42,367 nucleotides of DNA from Parcubacteria group bacterium (GCA_943358385.1 CALRGX010000010.1:1-42367); one strand, 5' to 3'; shown: positions 1-10,048, counted from the stretch's first letter. Notes: generated by a model from the letters alone, not told the origin. A program made the numbers and translations.

Positions 1-267
1 ATTCCGGTGGTTGCTACACAGGAAGGGGGCATCGCAGATTTTCTTTTTGATGAAAAGCGCAATCCAGAAAAACCAACTACCGGCTGGGCGGTAGACAAAG
101 ATGCGCCAGACCAGATTGCGGCGGCGGTACGCGACATCCTTGCTCGCCGAGAGAAAGTGCAGGAAGTGGTGCAGACTGCACGAGCTATGGTAATCGAAAA
201 GTATGACTGGAATCTGATTGCGCGCGACATGCGCGAAAAAGTATTCAAGCCGCTCCTGGGAGAATAG
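1..267 (+). CDS. Glycosyltransferase family 4-like, C-terminal fragment (5' truncated by window edge)
   Basis: Frame open from base 1 (IPVVATQEGGIADFLFDE...); C-terminal GT-B pattern 'PVVAT..GGI.D...' and 'W..IA..M'. Confidence 0.75.
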   Translation: MPVVATQEGGIADFLFDEKRNPEKPTTGWAVDKDAPDQIAAAVRDILARREKVQEVVQTARAMVIEKYDWNLIARDMREKVFKPLLGE

Positions 268-360
268 AGCCACAGTTGTACACACTTGTATTTCCTAGCC
301 AGGAACGTAGGATGGAAGCAGCTTCAACCCGAAGCGGAACGCACGGCACAGGAGACCTGC

Positions 361-483
361 ATGTCTCAACACGAATTTCGGTCAATTGGTTTGCTCTCTG
401 CGAAGCCTTGGCGCATCGCCGATACAAGCCTTGCCTGGTTCAAGCGTTTCCTCTTCCCTCTGCATGGGCCTCCAATACGGTAG
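361..483 (+). CDS. Possible 40-aa small protein (MSQHEFRSIGLLSAKPWRIADTSLAWFKRFLFPLHGPPIR)
   Basis: ATG preceded by SD-like AGGAGA; followed by a strong hairpin. Below the length cutoff for confident calling. Confidence 0.35.
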   Translation: MSQHEFRSIGLLSAKPWRIADTSLAWFKRFLFPLHGPPIR

Positions 484-524
484 CCTTCCCGCAGGCATCA
501 CCCATGAGGTGATGCAGAATCATG

Positions 525-549
525 AACGAGGCGCCTTGGCGCCTCGTTT
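525..549 (+). terminator. Intrinsic terminator-like hairpin
   Basis: AACGAGGCGCC-TT-GGCGCCTCGTT followed by TC; a second hairpin GCATCACC..GGTGATGC lies just upstream (about 495-515). Confidence 0.6.
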
Positions 550-598
550 CATTCACCTTGTGCTATCCAGTGAATCCGGCGTACGGTAGAGTATGTCC

Positions 599-1690
599 AT
601 GAAACGGCCCCACGTGTTTGTGGCAACAGGCCTTTACCCGCCCGATAGTGGTGGGCCGGCGACGCACACACGCATGATGGAAGAATTTCTTCCGGCCGAG
701 AACATGGTCGTTTCCGTACTGCCTTTTTCTGCGGTGCGTCATCTGCCAAAAATAGTGCGCCACGTCGCGTACTTCTTGCAGTGTGTCAAAGGTGCGGTGC
801 ATGCTGATGTGGTCTTTGCACAAGACACGATAAGCGTGGGCCTTCCTGCACGTCTCGCTGCAGCGGTGCTCCTCAAGCCTTTCATTGTGCGCGTGCCAGG
901 AGACCATGTGTGGGAGCAGGGAGTAGCTCGATTCAACGTGCAGGAAACGCTCGATGCATTTCCCGTGTGGCCATCGCACCCGTATCTCTTTTTTCTGCGC
1001 CTCCTGCAACGTGTGGCACTTTTCCGAGCACACGTACTGGTCCCCAGTGCATACCTAGGGCGCATCGTGGGAAAATGGGGAGTGCCTGAGAATCGCATCC
1101 AACTCATTTACAACGGCGTTTCGTTTATCGAAGTCGGGGCGTGCAAAGTGGAACCAGCCATGCGCCCACTCGTCGTTGTGTTGGGCAGGCTCGTGGCATG
1201 GAAAAAAGTTGAGCAAGTTATTGACGCGATGGCCGTGAAGGGCATCTTCCACCTACACATTATTGGCGATGGCCCCGAGCGCAACGCACTTGAACGACGG
1301 TGTGTTGAAAAGGGTATAGAGGACCAGGTGCGATTCCTTGGTCAGTTACCAAATCCAGAAGCTCTACAATGGGTTGCGGCAGCCGATGTCTTTGTGCTCA
1401 ATTCAACCTACGAAGGCTTTTCCCATACACTCGTCGAGGCGATGCGCTCGGGCGTGCCCATCATCGCAACCGACATACCAGGCAATCGTGAGGCAGCAGG
1501 GGATACAGTCCACTATGTTTCTCCTGGTGATAATGCGCAGGAACTAGCGCATGCACTGGAGGCAGTACTCTACGGTGGAGAAGCCACTGCGGCGCGTGTT
1601 ACGGCAGCAAAGAAAAGGGCAGAAAGTTTTTCCACCACGCAGGTAGCGCACGAGCTCGCACGTTACATCAACACAATATGCACCTCGTAG
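599..1690 (+). CDS. Glycosyltransferase family 4
   Basis: ORF 593..1690; 'PPDSGGPATHTRMM' N-terminus and 'NSTYEGFSHTLVEAMRSGVPIIATDIPGN' GT4 C-terminal motif. Start at 599 preferred because a TAGAGT -10 box (587-592) sits just upstream. Confidence 0.9.
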   Translation: MKRPHVFVATGLYPPDSGGPATHTRMMEEFLPAENMVVSVLPFSAVRHLPKIVRHVAYFLQCVKGAVHADVVFAQDTISVGLPARLAAAVLLKPFIVRVPGDHVWEQGVARFNVQETLDAFPVWPSHPYLFFLRLLQRVALFRAHVLVPSAYLGRIVGKWGVPENRIQLIYNGVSFIEVGACKVEPAMRPLVVVLGRLVAWKKVEQVIDAMAVKGIFHLHIIGDGPERNALERRCVEKGIEDQVRFLGQLPNPEALQWVAAADVFVLNSTYEGFSHTLVEAMRSGVPIIATDIPGNREAAGDTVHYVSPGDNAQELAHALEAVLYGGEATAARVTAAKKRAESFSTTQVAHELARYINTICTS

Positions 1691-2712
1691 CTTTTTCAAC
1701 AGACCGAAAAATCCTCACTGGGGATGCTCCGCTGCAGCGCGCATACGCAGCGCATTTTGATTCGTACACAATTTTTGTTGGTTCGAAAGGTTTGAAGGTG
1801 GGAGGGCGCCGTGCTATTGCAGATAATGCACAGGCCATTGGATTCACGTGGAAGCTATTCTTTTCCTGGGAACTATGGCAGATTTTGAGGCGCGCACACG
1901 TCATATCGTCTCAAGATCCTTTTGAAACAGGACTTTTTTCATGGACGGTGGCAACACTCTTTCGCAAGCCACTTCACGTGCAAGTGCATACCGATATTTT
2001 TTCGCCTGCATTCGCTCGCATACACCGAGCAAATGGCATCCGGCAATCAATTGCACGGTGGGTGCTAGCACGGGCTACGCGCGTGCGCGTGGTATCCCTT
2101 GCTTTGAAAGAAAAACTCATTGCTTCCGGTGTGAAGGTGCCCATAACGATACTGCCGATTTTTGTTGATTTGGCGCGGTTCCAAAGTATCACCAGAACAA
2201 AGCATCCGCGCTTCAAGATTGCCCTTCTGATGATGGGTCGCCTCGAAGCGGAAAAAAGATTCGAAGAAGGTATCCAGGCGCTGGCGCTCTTGCGTGCTCA
2301 TGGGCACGATGCTGGGTTGGTGATAGTTGGCTCGGGAGAAGAACGCGCTCGACTAGTCGCTGAAGCGCGCAAGGACAAAGTAGACGGTGTGGTTGAATTT
2401 GTAGGCCACGCCAGCGACGTGCTGCCACACCTCTCGAGCGCTGACGTTCTTTTGGTGCCATCGGCGTATGAAGGCTATGGGTTGGTTATTATCGAGGCGT
2501 TGGCTGCCGGGGTGCCGGTTATTGCAACTGATGTGGGCATTGCCAAAGAAGTGGGTGCCATTATAGCGCCGCAGAGCGATTTTGCCGCGACGGTTTTGGC
2601 GTGGGCAAGTGGTGGGCCACGGCGTGGCGAATTGCATAGCTACCCGTACGCTGATCAAAAAGAGTATGTGGATGCGTGGGTCGGTGATGTAAAAGCTAGT
2701 GCGAATGCATAG
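1678..2712 (+). CDS. Glycosyltransferase family 4
   Basis: 'LLMMGRLEAEKRFEEGIQAL' and 'VPSAYEGYGLVIIEALAAGVPVIATDVG'; overlaps the preceding gene. Confidence 0.9.
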   Translation: MHLVAFSTDRKILTGDAPLQRAYAAHFDSYTIFVGSKGLKVGGRRAIADNAQAIGFTWKLFFSWELWQILRRAHVISSQDPFETGLFSWTVATLFRKPLHVQVHTDIFSPAFARIHRANGIRQSIARWVLARATRVRVVSLALKEKLIASGVKVPITILPIFVDLARFQSITRTKHPRFKIALLMMGRLEAEKRFEEGIQALALLRAHGHDAGLVIVGSGEERARLVAEARKDKVDGVVEFVGHASDVLPHLSSADVLLVPSAYEGYGLVIIEALAAGVPVIATDVGIAKEVGAIIAPQSDFAATVLAWASGGPRRGELHSYPYADQKEYVDAWVGDVKASANA

Positions 2713-2751
2713 GATTCGCGGGCTGCAATAAATCTGCTAGACTCTACGCAC

Positions 2752-3447
2752 ATGGATTTTAGCGAAGCAGATCAGCGTTTCAAACCAGTTGAAACTTCTC
2801 GCGTGTTCAATCGTATATTGGATACTTTGTCACTGCGTGATAAGCGTGTACTTGATTTGGGTTGTGGCTATGGAGAATACCTGGTGCAGTTTGGAAAGGG
2901 CAGTGTGGGGGTGACCACTACCCCCGATGAGGTCGCGTATGGTGCGACGCGTGGGCTTTCTATAATCCAAGGTAATGTGGAGCGCCTCGAAGAGATACCG
3001 CTTGAAGGCCGCTTTGATGCCATTTGGGCAAACAATCTTTTCGAGCACCTCCTCTCACCGCATTCATTCCTGATGCATCTCAAAACGGTCGCCGCTGACG
3101 ATGCGGTGTTGGTACTTGGTGTGCCCGTCATCCCGCGCATCGCAACGCTCATGCGACTCAACAAATTCCGAGGCGCACTCGCGCACGCACATGTAAACTT
3201 TTTCACACGTGACAGCCTGCGACTCACGGTAGAACGTGCAGGGTGGACGGTGGACGCGGTTCGTCCGTTCGTCGCATCTTCTCCAGTCTTGGATCATGTC
3301 TACGGCGCATACATTCCGCACCTCTATGTGGTGGCGCGTAATAATCCACAATTTCGCTACCACGAGAAGAAACTAAAGGAATGGGTCCATGACCCACTCT
3401 ATCGACCGCTGTTGGGTATTACAGGGCAAGAAGGTGCGGTGGAATAG
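2752..3447 (+). CDS. SAM-dependent class I methyltransferase
   Basis: 'VLDLGCGYGEYLVQFG' motif I; 'FDAIWANNLFEHLLSP'. Confidence 0.88.
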   Translation: MDFSEADQRFKPVETSRVFNRILDTLSLRDKRVLDLGCGYGEYLVQFGKGSVGVTTTPDEVAYGATRGLSIIQGNVERLEEIPLEGRFDAIWANNLFEHLLSPHSFLMHLKTVAADDAVLVLGVPVIPRIATLMRLNKFRGALAHAHVNFFTRDSLRLTVERAGWTVDAVRPFVASSPVLDHVYGAYIPHLYVVARNNPQFRYHEKKLKEWVHDPLYRPLLGITGQEGAVE

Positions 3448-3527
3448 GGACGCAACAGGTGCTTGCGCCGTCTGCATTTGTAATGCACAGTGTTTTCGGC
3501 AACGGTGCCCATCACAAGGAGAATCCC

Positions 3528-3752
3528 ATGAGTGTTCGTGGTATGGCTGCAGTGTTGGAAGAAACAAAGGACGTCCTTCGGCAGCACGGCAATCCAGCGC
3601 CGACCGAAGATGATGCGCTCGCAGCTCTGCGGCGCCTGCTCGAGGAGAGTAAGAAAGTTCTGAATGAGGGCGATAGCGGTCCCACTTCGGCCCGTTACAT
3701 CGTCTGCCAAGCCTTTGGGTGGCCTGCTGTTACCCCTCGAAAGGTGGCATGA
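3528..3752 (+). CDS. Small hypothetical protein (74 aa, MSVRGMAAVLEETKDVLRQHG...)
   Basis: ATG preceded by AAGGAGAATCCC (SD); internal to ORF 3459..3752; followed by a perfect GC-rich hairpin. Confidence 0.55.
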   Translation: MSVRGMAAVLEETKDVLRQHGNPAPTEDDALAALRRLLEESKKVLNEGDSGPTSARYIVCQAFGWPAVTPRKVA

Positions 3753-3767
3753 CCACTCATGAATAAG

Positions 3768-3791
3768 CCCCCGCTAGCACGCTAGCGGGGG
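3768..3791 (+). terminator. GC-rich hairpin, terminator-like
   Basis: CCCCCGCTAGC-AC-GCTAGCGGGGG, perfect 11-bp arms; T-tract is weak (TGCCTCTTT). Confidence 0.6.
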
Positions 3792-3817
3792 TGCCTCTTT
3801 ACCGTTAGGATGGATTC

Positions 3818-4729
3818 ATGAGTATTGGCTTTATCGGGCAAGGCTTTATCGGCAAAAATTATGCTGATGATTTTGAAGAGCGTGGCCTTGCTATCGTGCG
3901 CTACGGGCTTGAAAAAGAGTATGTGGGAAATAGGGAAGCAGTCGGCGCGTGCGATGTGGTATTCATAGCGGTTCCTACTCCCACCACCCCCAAAGGTTTT
4001 GATGACTCAATATTACGGAGTGCACTCTCTCTTTTAAAATCGGGCGCGATTGCCGTGATCAAATCGACCATCACCATGGGCACCACTGAAACGCTCCAAA
4101 AAGATTTCCCTCACCTCATGGTGCTGCATGCGCCCGAATTTTTGCGTGAAAAGCATGCTGCCTACGATGCACGTCATCCTGAGAGAAACATCATCGGCAT
4201 TCCCGAGCAATCACGGCGTTTCAAGCAAGCGGCCGAGCGTGTCCTTGCTCTTTTGCCTCGGGCACCATTCCAGAAAATTATGGACGCTCGTGCAGCTGAA
4301 ATGACCAAGTACGCCGGCAACTGTTTTCTCATGACCAAAGTGGTATTTATGAACGCACTGTACGACCTGGCTCAAAAAGAAGGTGTTGTGTGGCGTGAGC
4401 TGGCTGCCGCCATGAGTGCCGATCCGCGCATTGGTGCGTCGCACCTAGAGCCCGTGCATGAAAGCGGACACGGCGGGGGCGCTAAGCGTGGGGCAGGAGG
4501 GCACTGTTTTATAAAGGATTTTGCAGCGTTGGTAGATCGCTATGCCCGCATCGGGGACAACGAGGGTCTACGTTTTCTAGAAGCTATCGAGCAGCAAAAT
4601 ACGCATCTCTTTGTAGCGAGCGGGAAAGACTTGGATTTGGTGCAGGGTGTCTACGGGAAATCCATGAAGCCAAAGAAGCGGCGCGCGGCACAAACAATGT
4701 TCAAGAAAAAGACGGGGAAGGCTGCATAA
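3818..4729 (+). CDS. Short UDP-glucose/GDP-mannose dehydrogenase-like protein
   Basis: N-terminal 'IGFIGQGFIGKNYADDF' Rossmann motif; 'VFIAVPTPTTPKGFDDS'; catalytic-type 'GGHCFIKDF'; only 303 aa. Confidence 0.82.
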   Translation: MSIGFIGQGFIGKNYADDFEERGLAIVRYGLEKEYVGNREAVGACDVVFIAVPTPTTPKGFDDSILRSALSLLKSGAIAVIKSTITMGTTETLQKDFPHLMVLHAPEFLREKHAAYDARHPERNIIGIPEQSRRFKQAAERVLALLPRAPFQKIMDARAAEMTKYAGNCFLMTKVVFMNALYDLAQKEGVVWRELAAAMSADPRIGASHLEPVHESGHGGGAKRGAGGHCFIKDFAALVDRYARIGDNEGLRFLEAIEQQNTHLFVASGKDLDLVQGVYGKSMKPKKRRAAQTMFKKKTGKAA

Positions 4730-4738
4730 TGTACATTC

Positions 4739-5731
4739 ATGCGTCTACTTTTGTTTACACAGGTGGTTGATAGTACGGACCCGATCCTCGGGTTTTTTCA
4801 TCGCTGGATAGAGGTGCTCGCTGTGCGCACGGAACACATCACCGTTATTTGTTTGAAAGAAGGAGTACATGCGCTTCCTAAAAACGTGCAGGTACTTTCC
4901 CTGGGGAAAGAAACAAAACCCTCACGTCTCTCGTATGTTTGGCTTTTCTATAAGTATCTCTTTTATCTACGAGGCACCTATGACGTGGTCTTTGTGCATA
5001 TGAATCAAGAGTACGTGCTCTTGGGTGCGCCTTGGTGGAAACTGGCACGGACGCCACTATACCTATGGCGCAATCACTACGCGGGAACATGGCTCACTCG
5101 TCTTGCGGGTCACCTATGTACCAAAGTTTTCTACACTTCGCGCGCATCATTCACAGCGCAGTTTCCTCATGCGGTGCAGATGCCCGTTGGGGTTGATCTG
5201 GCGCGATTCACGGCAAAAGCGACGGTCACGCGGGTGCCTCGCTCAATCCTCATGCTGGGGCGCATCGCGCCATCCAAACGCGTCGATGTGTTTATCGAAG
5301 CGTTAGGCTTACTTGCAAAGGAAGGTGAGCTTTTCACTGCGTCCATCTATGGTCCCGTTCGCTCAGGCGACGAGCCGTATCATGATGCGTTGACGGCACG
5401 CATTCAAGCGTTGCGGCTGTCGCAGGTAAGGCTGGAGGGGTCAGTGACTCACGAAGAAGCAGCACGTGTGTATAGAGCGCATCAGGTGTTTGTGAATCTT
5501 TCTCAACCGGGGATGTATGACAAAACTATGTTCGAAGCTGCGGCCAGTGGATGTGCGGTTATTTCCGCAAATCCAGAGTCTCCATTTCGGCATACTGAAC
5601 CAACTGCCGAGAATTGTGCACGGGCACTAAAGCAGTCACTTGCGGAGGAATCAGGGAAGGATATGGCCGTAGCTTTTGAAAATGATTTGGAAAAACTTGG
5701 TGATCGGCTGGTGGAAGAAATGAAAGTATGA
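4739..5731 (+). CDS. Glycosyltransferase, GT-B fold
   Basis: 'SILMLGRIAPSKRVDVFIEAL' and 'VFVNLSQPGMYDKTMFEAAASGCAVISAN'. Confidence 0.87.
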   Translation: MRLLLFTQVVDSTDPILGFFHRWIEVLAVRTEHITVICLKEGVHALPKNVQVLSLGKETKPSRLSYVWLFYKYLFYLRGTYDVVFVHMNQEYVLLGAPWWKLARTPLYLWRNHYAGTWLTRLAGHLCTKVFYTSRASFTAQFPHAVQMPVGVDLARFTAKATVTRVPRSILMLGRIAPSKRVDVFIEALGLLAKEGELFTASIYGPVRSGDEPYHDALTARIQALRLSQVRLEGSVTHEEAARVYRAHQVFVNLSQPGMYDKTMFEAAASGCAVISANPESPFRHTEPTAENCARALKQSLAEESGKDMAVAFENDLEKLGDRLVEEMKV

Positions 5732-6861
5732 AAACACCGTTCATTTTTCTCACGGTGTTCGATTATCCGACACGTTTTGCCCACGCGGTGCATGGGCTGC
5801 ACATGGCGCGTGCTTTCAGTGCGCGCGAAGACCTCGATTTCCATTTCGTGGTGAACATGGCAAAGAGCGGTACCTTGACCGGCATTCCGTACATGCAACT
5901 TTTTGGCTCAATAGGGAGGTGGGTAAAGCGTGCACGGTTGCGCCGCCTACTTCTCATGCCCGCGTTTTTTAAAGTGTTGCTGCAGTGTCGTACGAATAAA
6001 GACAGTGTGGTCTTTATAAACGACCCTGCGCTCCTGTGGGTCGTGCTCATCGGTAAATTCTTTTTCCGCTACCACATCGTTCTTGAAAGTCATTCATTAC
6101 TACCTGAAAAGAAAAGAAGGCAACTGCAAAAATATGCGACTGCCGTGTTTGGGGTGAGTGCTGGCATCTGCGAAGATTTTGAACGCACTATTGAGAAAAG
6201 CAAAGTGCATCTGTTGCCCAATGCGGTGGACGTAGCCGCCTATGCACATCTGGAAACCAGCGCGCGCGATGAGGTGCGAAACCTATTGCACGTAGGAAAA
6301 GACACGGTACTCATGGGATATGTCGGTAGATTGGCGCCACTCGGCGAAGACAAGGGCATTGCGTTGATGTTGGAAGGGCTCGCGCAGCTTCCTGCACGTG
6401 TGTCGCTCCTTTTGGTAGGTGGCGTGCCGCAAGAAGAAGCCACCTTTCGTGAGGTGGCAAAAAAACATGGGGTAGAGAAGCGTGTACATTTCATAGCGCA
6501 TGTAGCACCTGACTCCGTACCTCGGTATGTCGTTGCGTGCGACGTCTTGGTATTCGTGCCCCCGGGTGGCACAGTGTTTTTCGAAAAGGAAACATCGCCG
6601 ATGAAGTTGTACGAGTACATGGCGAGCAAGCGCCCTATTATCGTCTCTGATGTGCCCACCAACCGAGGAGTACTATCAGACACCGAGGCCCGATTCGTGC
6701 GTGCCGGGTCGATGCCTGATTTTGTAGCCGCAGTCGCCGAGGTGACGAGCCCCATGAACGCACCGGTTGTCTTCGGGCGTGTTGAAGCCGCGTACAGTCG
6801 TGTGCGCGGCAATTCGTGGGAGCACCGGGTAGAAGAGATTGTGAAGCGGGCCCGCACGTGA
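5728..6861 (+). CDS. Glycosyltransferase family 4
   Basis: 'LMGYVGRLAPLGEDKGIALMLEGLAQL' and 'KETSPMKLYEYMASKRPIIVSDVPTNR'; ATGA overlap with upstream gene. Confidence 0.9.
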   Translation: MKTPFIFLTVFDYPTRFAHAVHGLHMARAFSAREDLDFHFVVNMAKSGTLTGIPYMQLFGSIGRWVKRARLRRLLLMPAFFKVLLQCRTNKDSVVFINDPALLWVVLIGKFFFRYHIVLESHSLLPEKKRRQLQKYATAVFGVSAGICEDFERTIEKSKVHLLPNAVDVAAYAHLETSARDEVRNLLHVGKDTVLMGYVGRLAPLGEDKGIALMLEGLAQLPARVSLLLVGGVPQEEATFREVAKKHGVEKRVHFIAHVAPDSVPRYVVACDVLVFVPPGGTVFFEKETSPMKLYEYMASKRPIIVSDVPTNRGVLSDTEARFVRAGSMPDFVAAVAEVTSPMNAPVVFGRVEAAYSRVRGNSWEHRVEEIVKRART

Positions 6862-6873
6862 TTTGATTCTTCC

Positions 6874-8244
6874 ATGAACCGACTATCCCTTAAAACCCAT
6901 GCGGCACGCGGCTTTTTAGCCGGGACCATTGGCGACACAATTCTCAAAACATCCGGGTTCATTAGTACCGCCATCATTCTCGCCAACGTATCGCCGTATC
7001 AGTACGGCTTGTGGCAATTGCTCTTAAGTATTTCGGTCGCGTTTGGCGTCGTTTCGGTCCCGAGTATTGCAGGAATGATGGTCGCTGATTTGTCGCGCGA
7101 GTACGGGAAGAAAAATGATGCGTATGCCAACAACTTGTTACTGCATGCAGCGGTGCTCTTTCTTTTGCTCGGGGTTGTCGGCGCCGTCTCGATGTACCTG
7201 CTCGCCTCGGTGGTTGGCGAGTACACCGGCATCAATTTGGTATTCCTCATTCAACTATTGTCGCTCACGCTTATTTCGTATGCGGTCAGGCAGATCTATC
7301 AACTCGTATTTCAGTCGCAACTTCACCTGGTGCATTCCCAGGCATCGAAAGTGTTAGAGCGCGCGGGGTATCTTTTGGGCATCATTATCTTTGTGAGCAT
7401 TCTGGGGAGAGGAGTAGATGGCATCGCCTACGCGTTCATCTGTGCATCGTTTGTGCCCGTATTAGTGTATGCCCCATACATCGGCAAGATTCTGAAGAAG
7501 GCTGCCGCGGATTGGCAGCCAGGGAGTTGGAAAAACTTTTTTAGCGAGATTTGGCAGCGAGGGAAATGGGCGCTCCTCACCGATGGGGCAAATGCCGCCT
7601 CGGGCTCTTTCTGGCCATGGGTTGCTGGTTTCTTTTTGGGCGTGGAAGCGCTCGGTCTCTTGAGTATCGCGCTTCTTGCCGTCGGCCAGGTGGCGACGTC
7701 GATACCGATTCAGTACGTGCTCCGATCGGTATTGCCGCGTACTACCGGGGACATGCAGCTCATGCACGCATGGCTCTTGCGTAGCATGCGCTACAGCGTG
7801 TGGATTTACATGGTGGGGGGCATACTGTTGACCGCGCTATTTGCAATCGTCACCCCAATCTGGTTTCCGCTGTATGCGGCAGCGCTGCCGTACGTAGCAA
7901 TTCTTATGTTCACACTGCCTTTACGTGGCCTGGGCGTTATTGCGGGGGAATACTTTTTTGCACTGGGTCTGCAGCAGTCGCTGTTTTTTGTTTCGACCAT
8001 CCCTAAGATGACCATGCTCGCTCTGCTTCCAGCGTTCCTGTATGCGGGAGGCGTTGCGGGCTTCTTGGTGTGGCAAATACTCAATGCCGACGTGGTGGTG
8101 TACTTCCGTTTGCGTGCCATCCGACAAAGAGACCAACAAGCCATCCCATTCACGAGTCTCTTTATGCCCGAGCACATCGATGTGGTGTTCATCGAAAAAG
8201 TGCTGGATATGGCCAAAAAACGCCTCAAGGCTTTGGTTGCATAG
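6874..8244 (+). CDS. Polysaccharide flippase (Wzx/MATE-like membrane protein)
   Basis: 456 aa with many hydrophobic segments, in a glycosyltransferase locus; N-terminal 'GFLAGTIGDTILKTSGFISTAIILANVSPYQYGLWQLL' typical of oligosaccharide flippases. Confidence 0.8.
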   Translation: MNRLSLKTHAARGFLAGTIGDTILKTSGFISTAIILANVSPYQYGLWQLLLSISVAFGVVSVPSIAGMMVADLSREYGKKNDAYANNLLLHAAVLFLLLGVVGAVSMYLLASVVGEYTGINLVFLIQLLSLTLISYAVRQIYQLVFQSQLHLVHSQASKVLERAGYLLGIIIFVSILGRGVDGIAYAFICASFVPVLVYAPYIGKILKKAAADWQPGSWKNFFSEIWQRGKWALLTDGANAASGSFWPWVAGFFLGVEALGLLSIALLAVGQVATSIPIQYVLRSVLPRTTGDMQLMHAWLLRSMRYSVWIYMVGGILLTALFAIVTPIWFPLYAAALPYVAILMFTLPLRGLGVIAGEYFFALGLQQSLFFVSTIPKMTMLALLPAFLYAGGVAGFLVWQILNADVVVYFRLRAIRQRDQQAIPFTSLFMPEHIDVVFIEKVLDMAKKRLKALVA

Positions 8245-8301
8245 CGGCCTCACTTGGGTAGAATGAAAGAGTTCTTTCATCATCACCCTAAACACCGCAC
8301 T

Positions 8302-9960
8302 ATGAATATTTTAGGCATCAATCAGGTTGCAGGGCTCCTCACGGGGCAGCATGATGCGGCCGCCGCACTTATTAAGGACGGGAAATTGATAGCGACCGTC
8401 GAGGAAGAGCGCCTTAATCGCCAACGCCACTCCAAGGGGTACCCGCGCCAGGCGATTCAATACTGTTTGAAAGAAGCAGGTATTTCAGAGGACGATATCG
8501 ATGTGATTGCTATCGGTTACAACCCGTATGCGATTCTCCAGCGCTTCTTCTTTTTTCTCTCAGCATGGTCCATGTTCAACTACCTCCTCGCGTTCTATCT
8601 ATACCGACACGGAGTGCGTGACTTGTTGAAGAAATCAGGGGCGAAACTTATGTATATCGATCATCACCGCGCGCACGCCGCTACCGCGTACCGTTGTGCC
8701 AACTTTGGAGACGCAAACACCATAGTGATTGATAACGCAGGAGAAACAGAGACCGCTTCTTTGTTTGAAGGCCGCGCTGGAAAACTTATCTGCCGTGCAT
8801 GGATTCCGATTGCTCGCCGGTTCGACAAAACGAAGCGCCGCTCCATTGGTGCGGTGTATAGCCGCGTGACGGCTATGCTTACGCTTGGCGATAGTGCCGA
8901 AGGGAAAACAATGGGCCTCGCTTCGTACGGCGAACCGCGCCTAGATTTTTCTCGCATCCTTAATATCCGCAGCTGGAAAGACTGGACCATAGATCGTAGC
9001 GCACTCAAGCAATATGAATCTTTTGGCAGAAAGGATCCGAAAGGCGAGTTGACGCAAGAGCACAAAGACTTTGCGGCGAGCTTGCAGAAAGCTCTTGAAG
9101 ACGCTGTGGTGAACTTGGGACGCGATGCCAACCACATGACAGGCCTGCGCAAATTTGCGCTGGCGGGCGGATGTGCTCTGAACTGCAATGCGAACTCACG
9201 CCTTGCCGAGCAAGACTTCTGCGACGACATATTCATCCAGCCTGCATCGCACGATGGTGGGATTGCGCTCGGTGCGGCACTGGAGGCGATGCACGTGATG
9301 GGCGACGGCGATTTTCTCACCGATTACGACCATGCGTATTGGGGCCCAGGATATACGAACGAAGAAATTGAGAAGATTTTGAAAGAAGCGAAGGTGCCGT
9401 ATCGAAAGTCGGATGCTATCGAAAAAGAAACTGCCCAGCATGTGGCAGCGGGGAAGATTGTGGGATGGTTCCAGGGGCGCTCCGAGATTGGCCCGCGCGC
9501 GCTCGGCAACCGTTCTATCCTTGCGAATCCTGGAATTAAAGGCATGAATGACAAGGTAAATGTGGATGTAAAGCACCGCGAAGTATGGCGACCGTTCGCG
9601 CCGTCGGTCACGCAGGAAGATGCACCAAAATACTTCTTAGGTCTCGAGAAAATGGACACCAGCCCATTCATGCTGCAGACCCACTACGTGCGCGAAGAAC
9701 ACCGCAGCAAACTTCCAGCCATTACGCACACCGATGGATCTGCCCGCATTCAAACCGTTACCAAGAAACAGAACGCTCGATACCACCTGTTTTTGAAAGA
9801 ACTGGAAAAACTGACGGGATACCCGGTAGTCATGAACACATCCTTCAACGATGTGGGGGAACCAATCGTGCAGTCACCAAAAGACGCCGTGCGCTGCTTC
9901 TTTGCTACGGGATTTGATGTGCTCGCTATTGGAGATTTCTTGGTGGAAAAGGGGAGGTAG
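8302..9960 (+). CDS. NodU/CmcH family carbamoyltransferase
   Basis: 'MNILGINQVAGLLTGQHDAAAALIKDGKLIATVEEERLNRQRHS', 'GGCALNCNANSRL', 'GRSEIGPRALGNRSILANP', 'VVMNTSFND.GEPIV'. ORF begins at 8254; 8302 is the better start. Confidence 0.95.
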   Translation: MNILGINQVAGLLTGQHDAAAALIKDGKLIATVEEERLNRQRHSKGYPRQAIQYCLKEAGISEDDIDVIAIGYNPYAILQRFFFFLSAWSMFNYLLAFYLYRHGVRDLLKKSGAKLMYIDHHRAHAATAYRCANFGDANTIVIDNAGETETASLFEGRAGKLICRAWIPIARRFDKTKRRSIGAVYSRVTAMLTLGDSAEGKTMGLASYGEPRLDFSRILNIRSWKDWTIDRSALKQYESFGRKDPKGELTQEHKDFAASLQKALEDAVVNLGRDANHMTGLRKFALAGGCALNCNANSRLAEQDFCDDIFIQPASHDGGIALGAALEAMHVMGDGDFLTDYDHAYWGPGYTNEEIEKILKEAKVPYRKSDAIEKETAQHVAAGKIVGWFQGRSEIGPRALGNRSILANPGIKGMNDKVNVDVKHREVWRPFAPSVTQEDAPKYFLGLEKMDTSPFMLQTHYVREEHRSKLPAITHTDGSARIQTVTKKQNARYHLFLKELEKLTGYPVVMNTSFNDVGEPIVQSPKDAVRCFFATGFDVLAIGDFLVEKGR

Positions 9961-10048
9961 GGAGAAGGGACAAGCGTGTAGGGTTTAGGAGATAGCAGGG
10001 GGAGGTGCTAGGTGGAAGGTTTTAGGAAAACAAGAGACAAGGTGACAA
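9960..10048 (+). repeat. G-rich degenerate repeat tract, left copy of an inverted pair
   Basis: Starts at the 3' end of the carbamoyltransferase; contains GGGAGAAGGGACAAGCGT (9960-9977), whose exact reverse complement lies at 12705-12722. Confidence 0.75.

Noticed and set aside
563-1033. Long antisense ORFs listed in the track (also 6240-6986, 8664-9320, 27118-28149, 39-42 kb minus ORFs)
   Set aside because: They lie opposite well-supported genes, have atypical Cys/His/Arg-rich or low-complexity translations, and are best explained as shadow ORFs.
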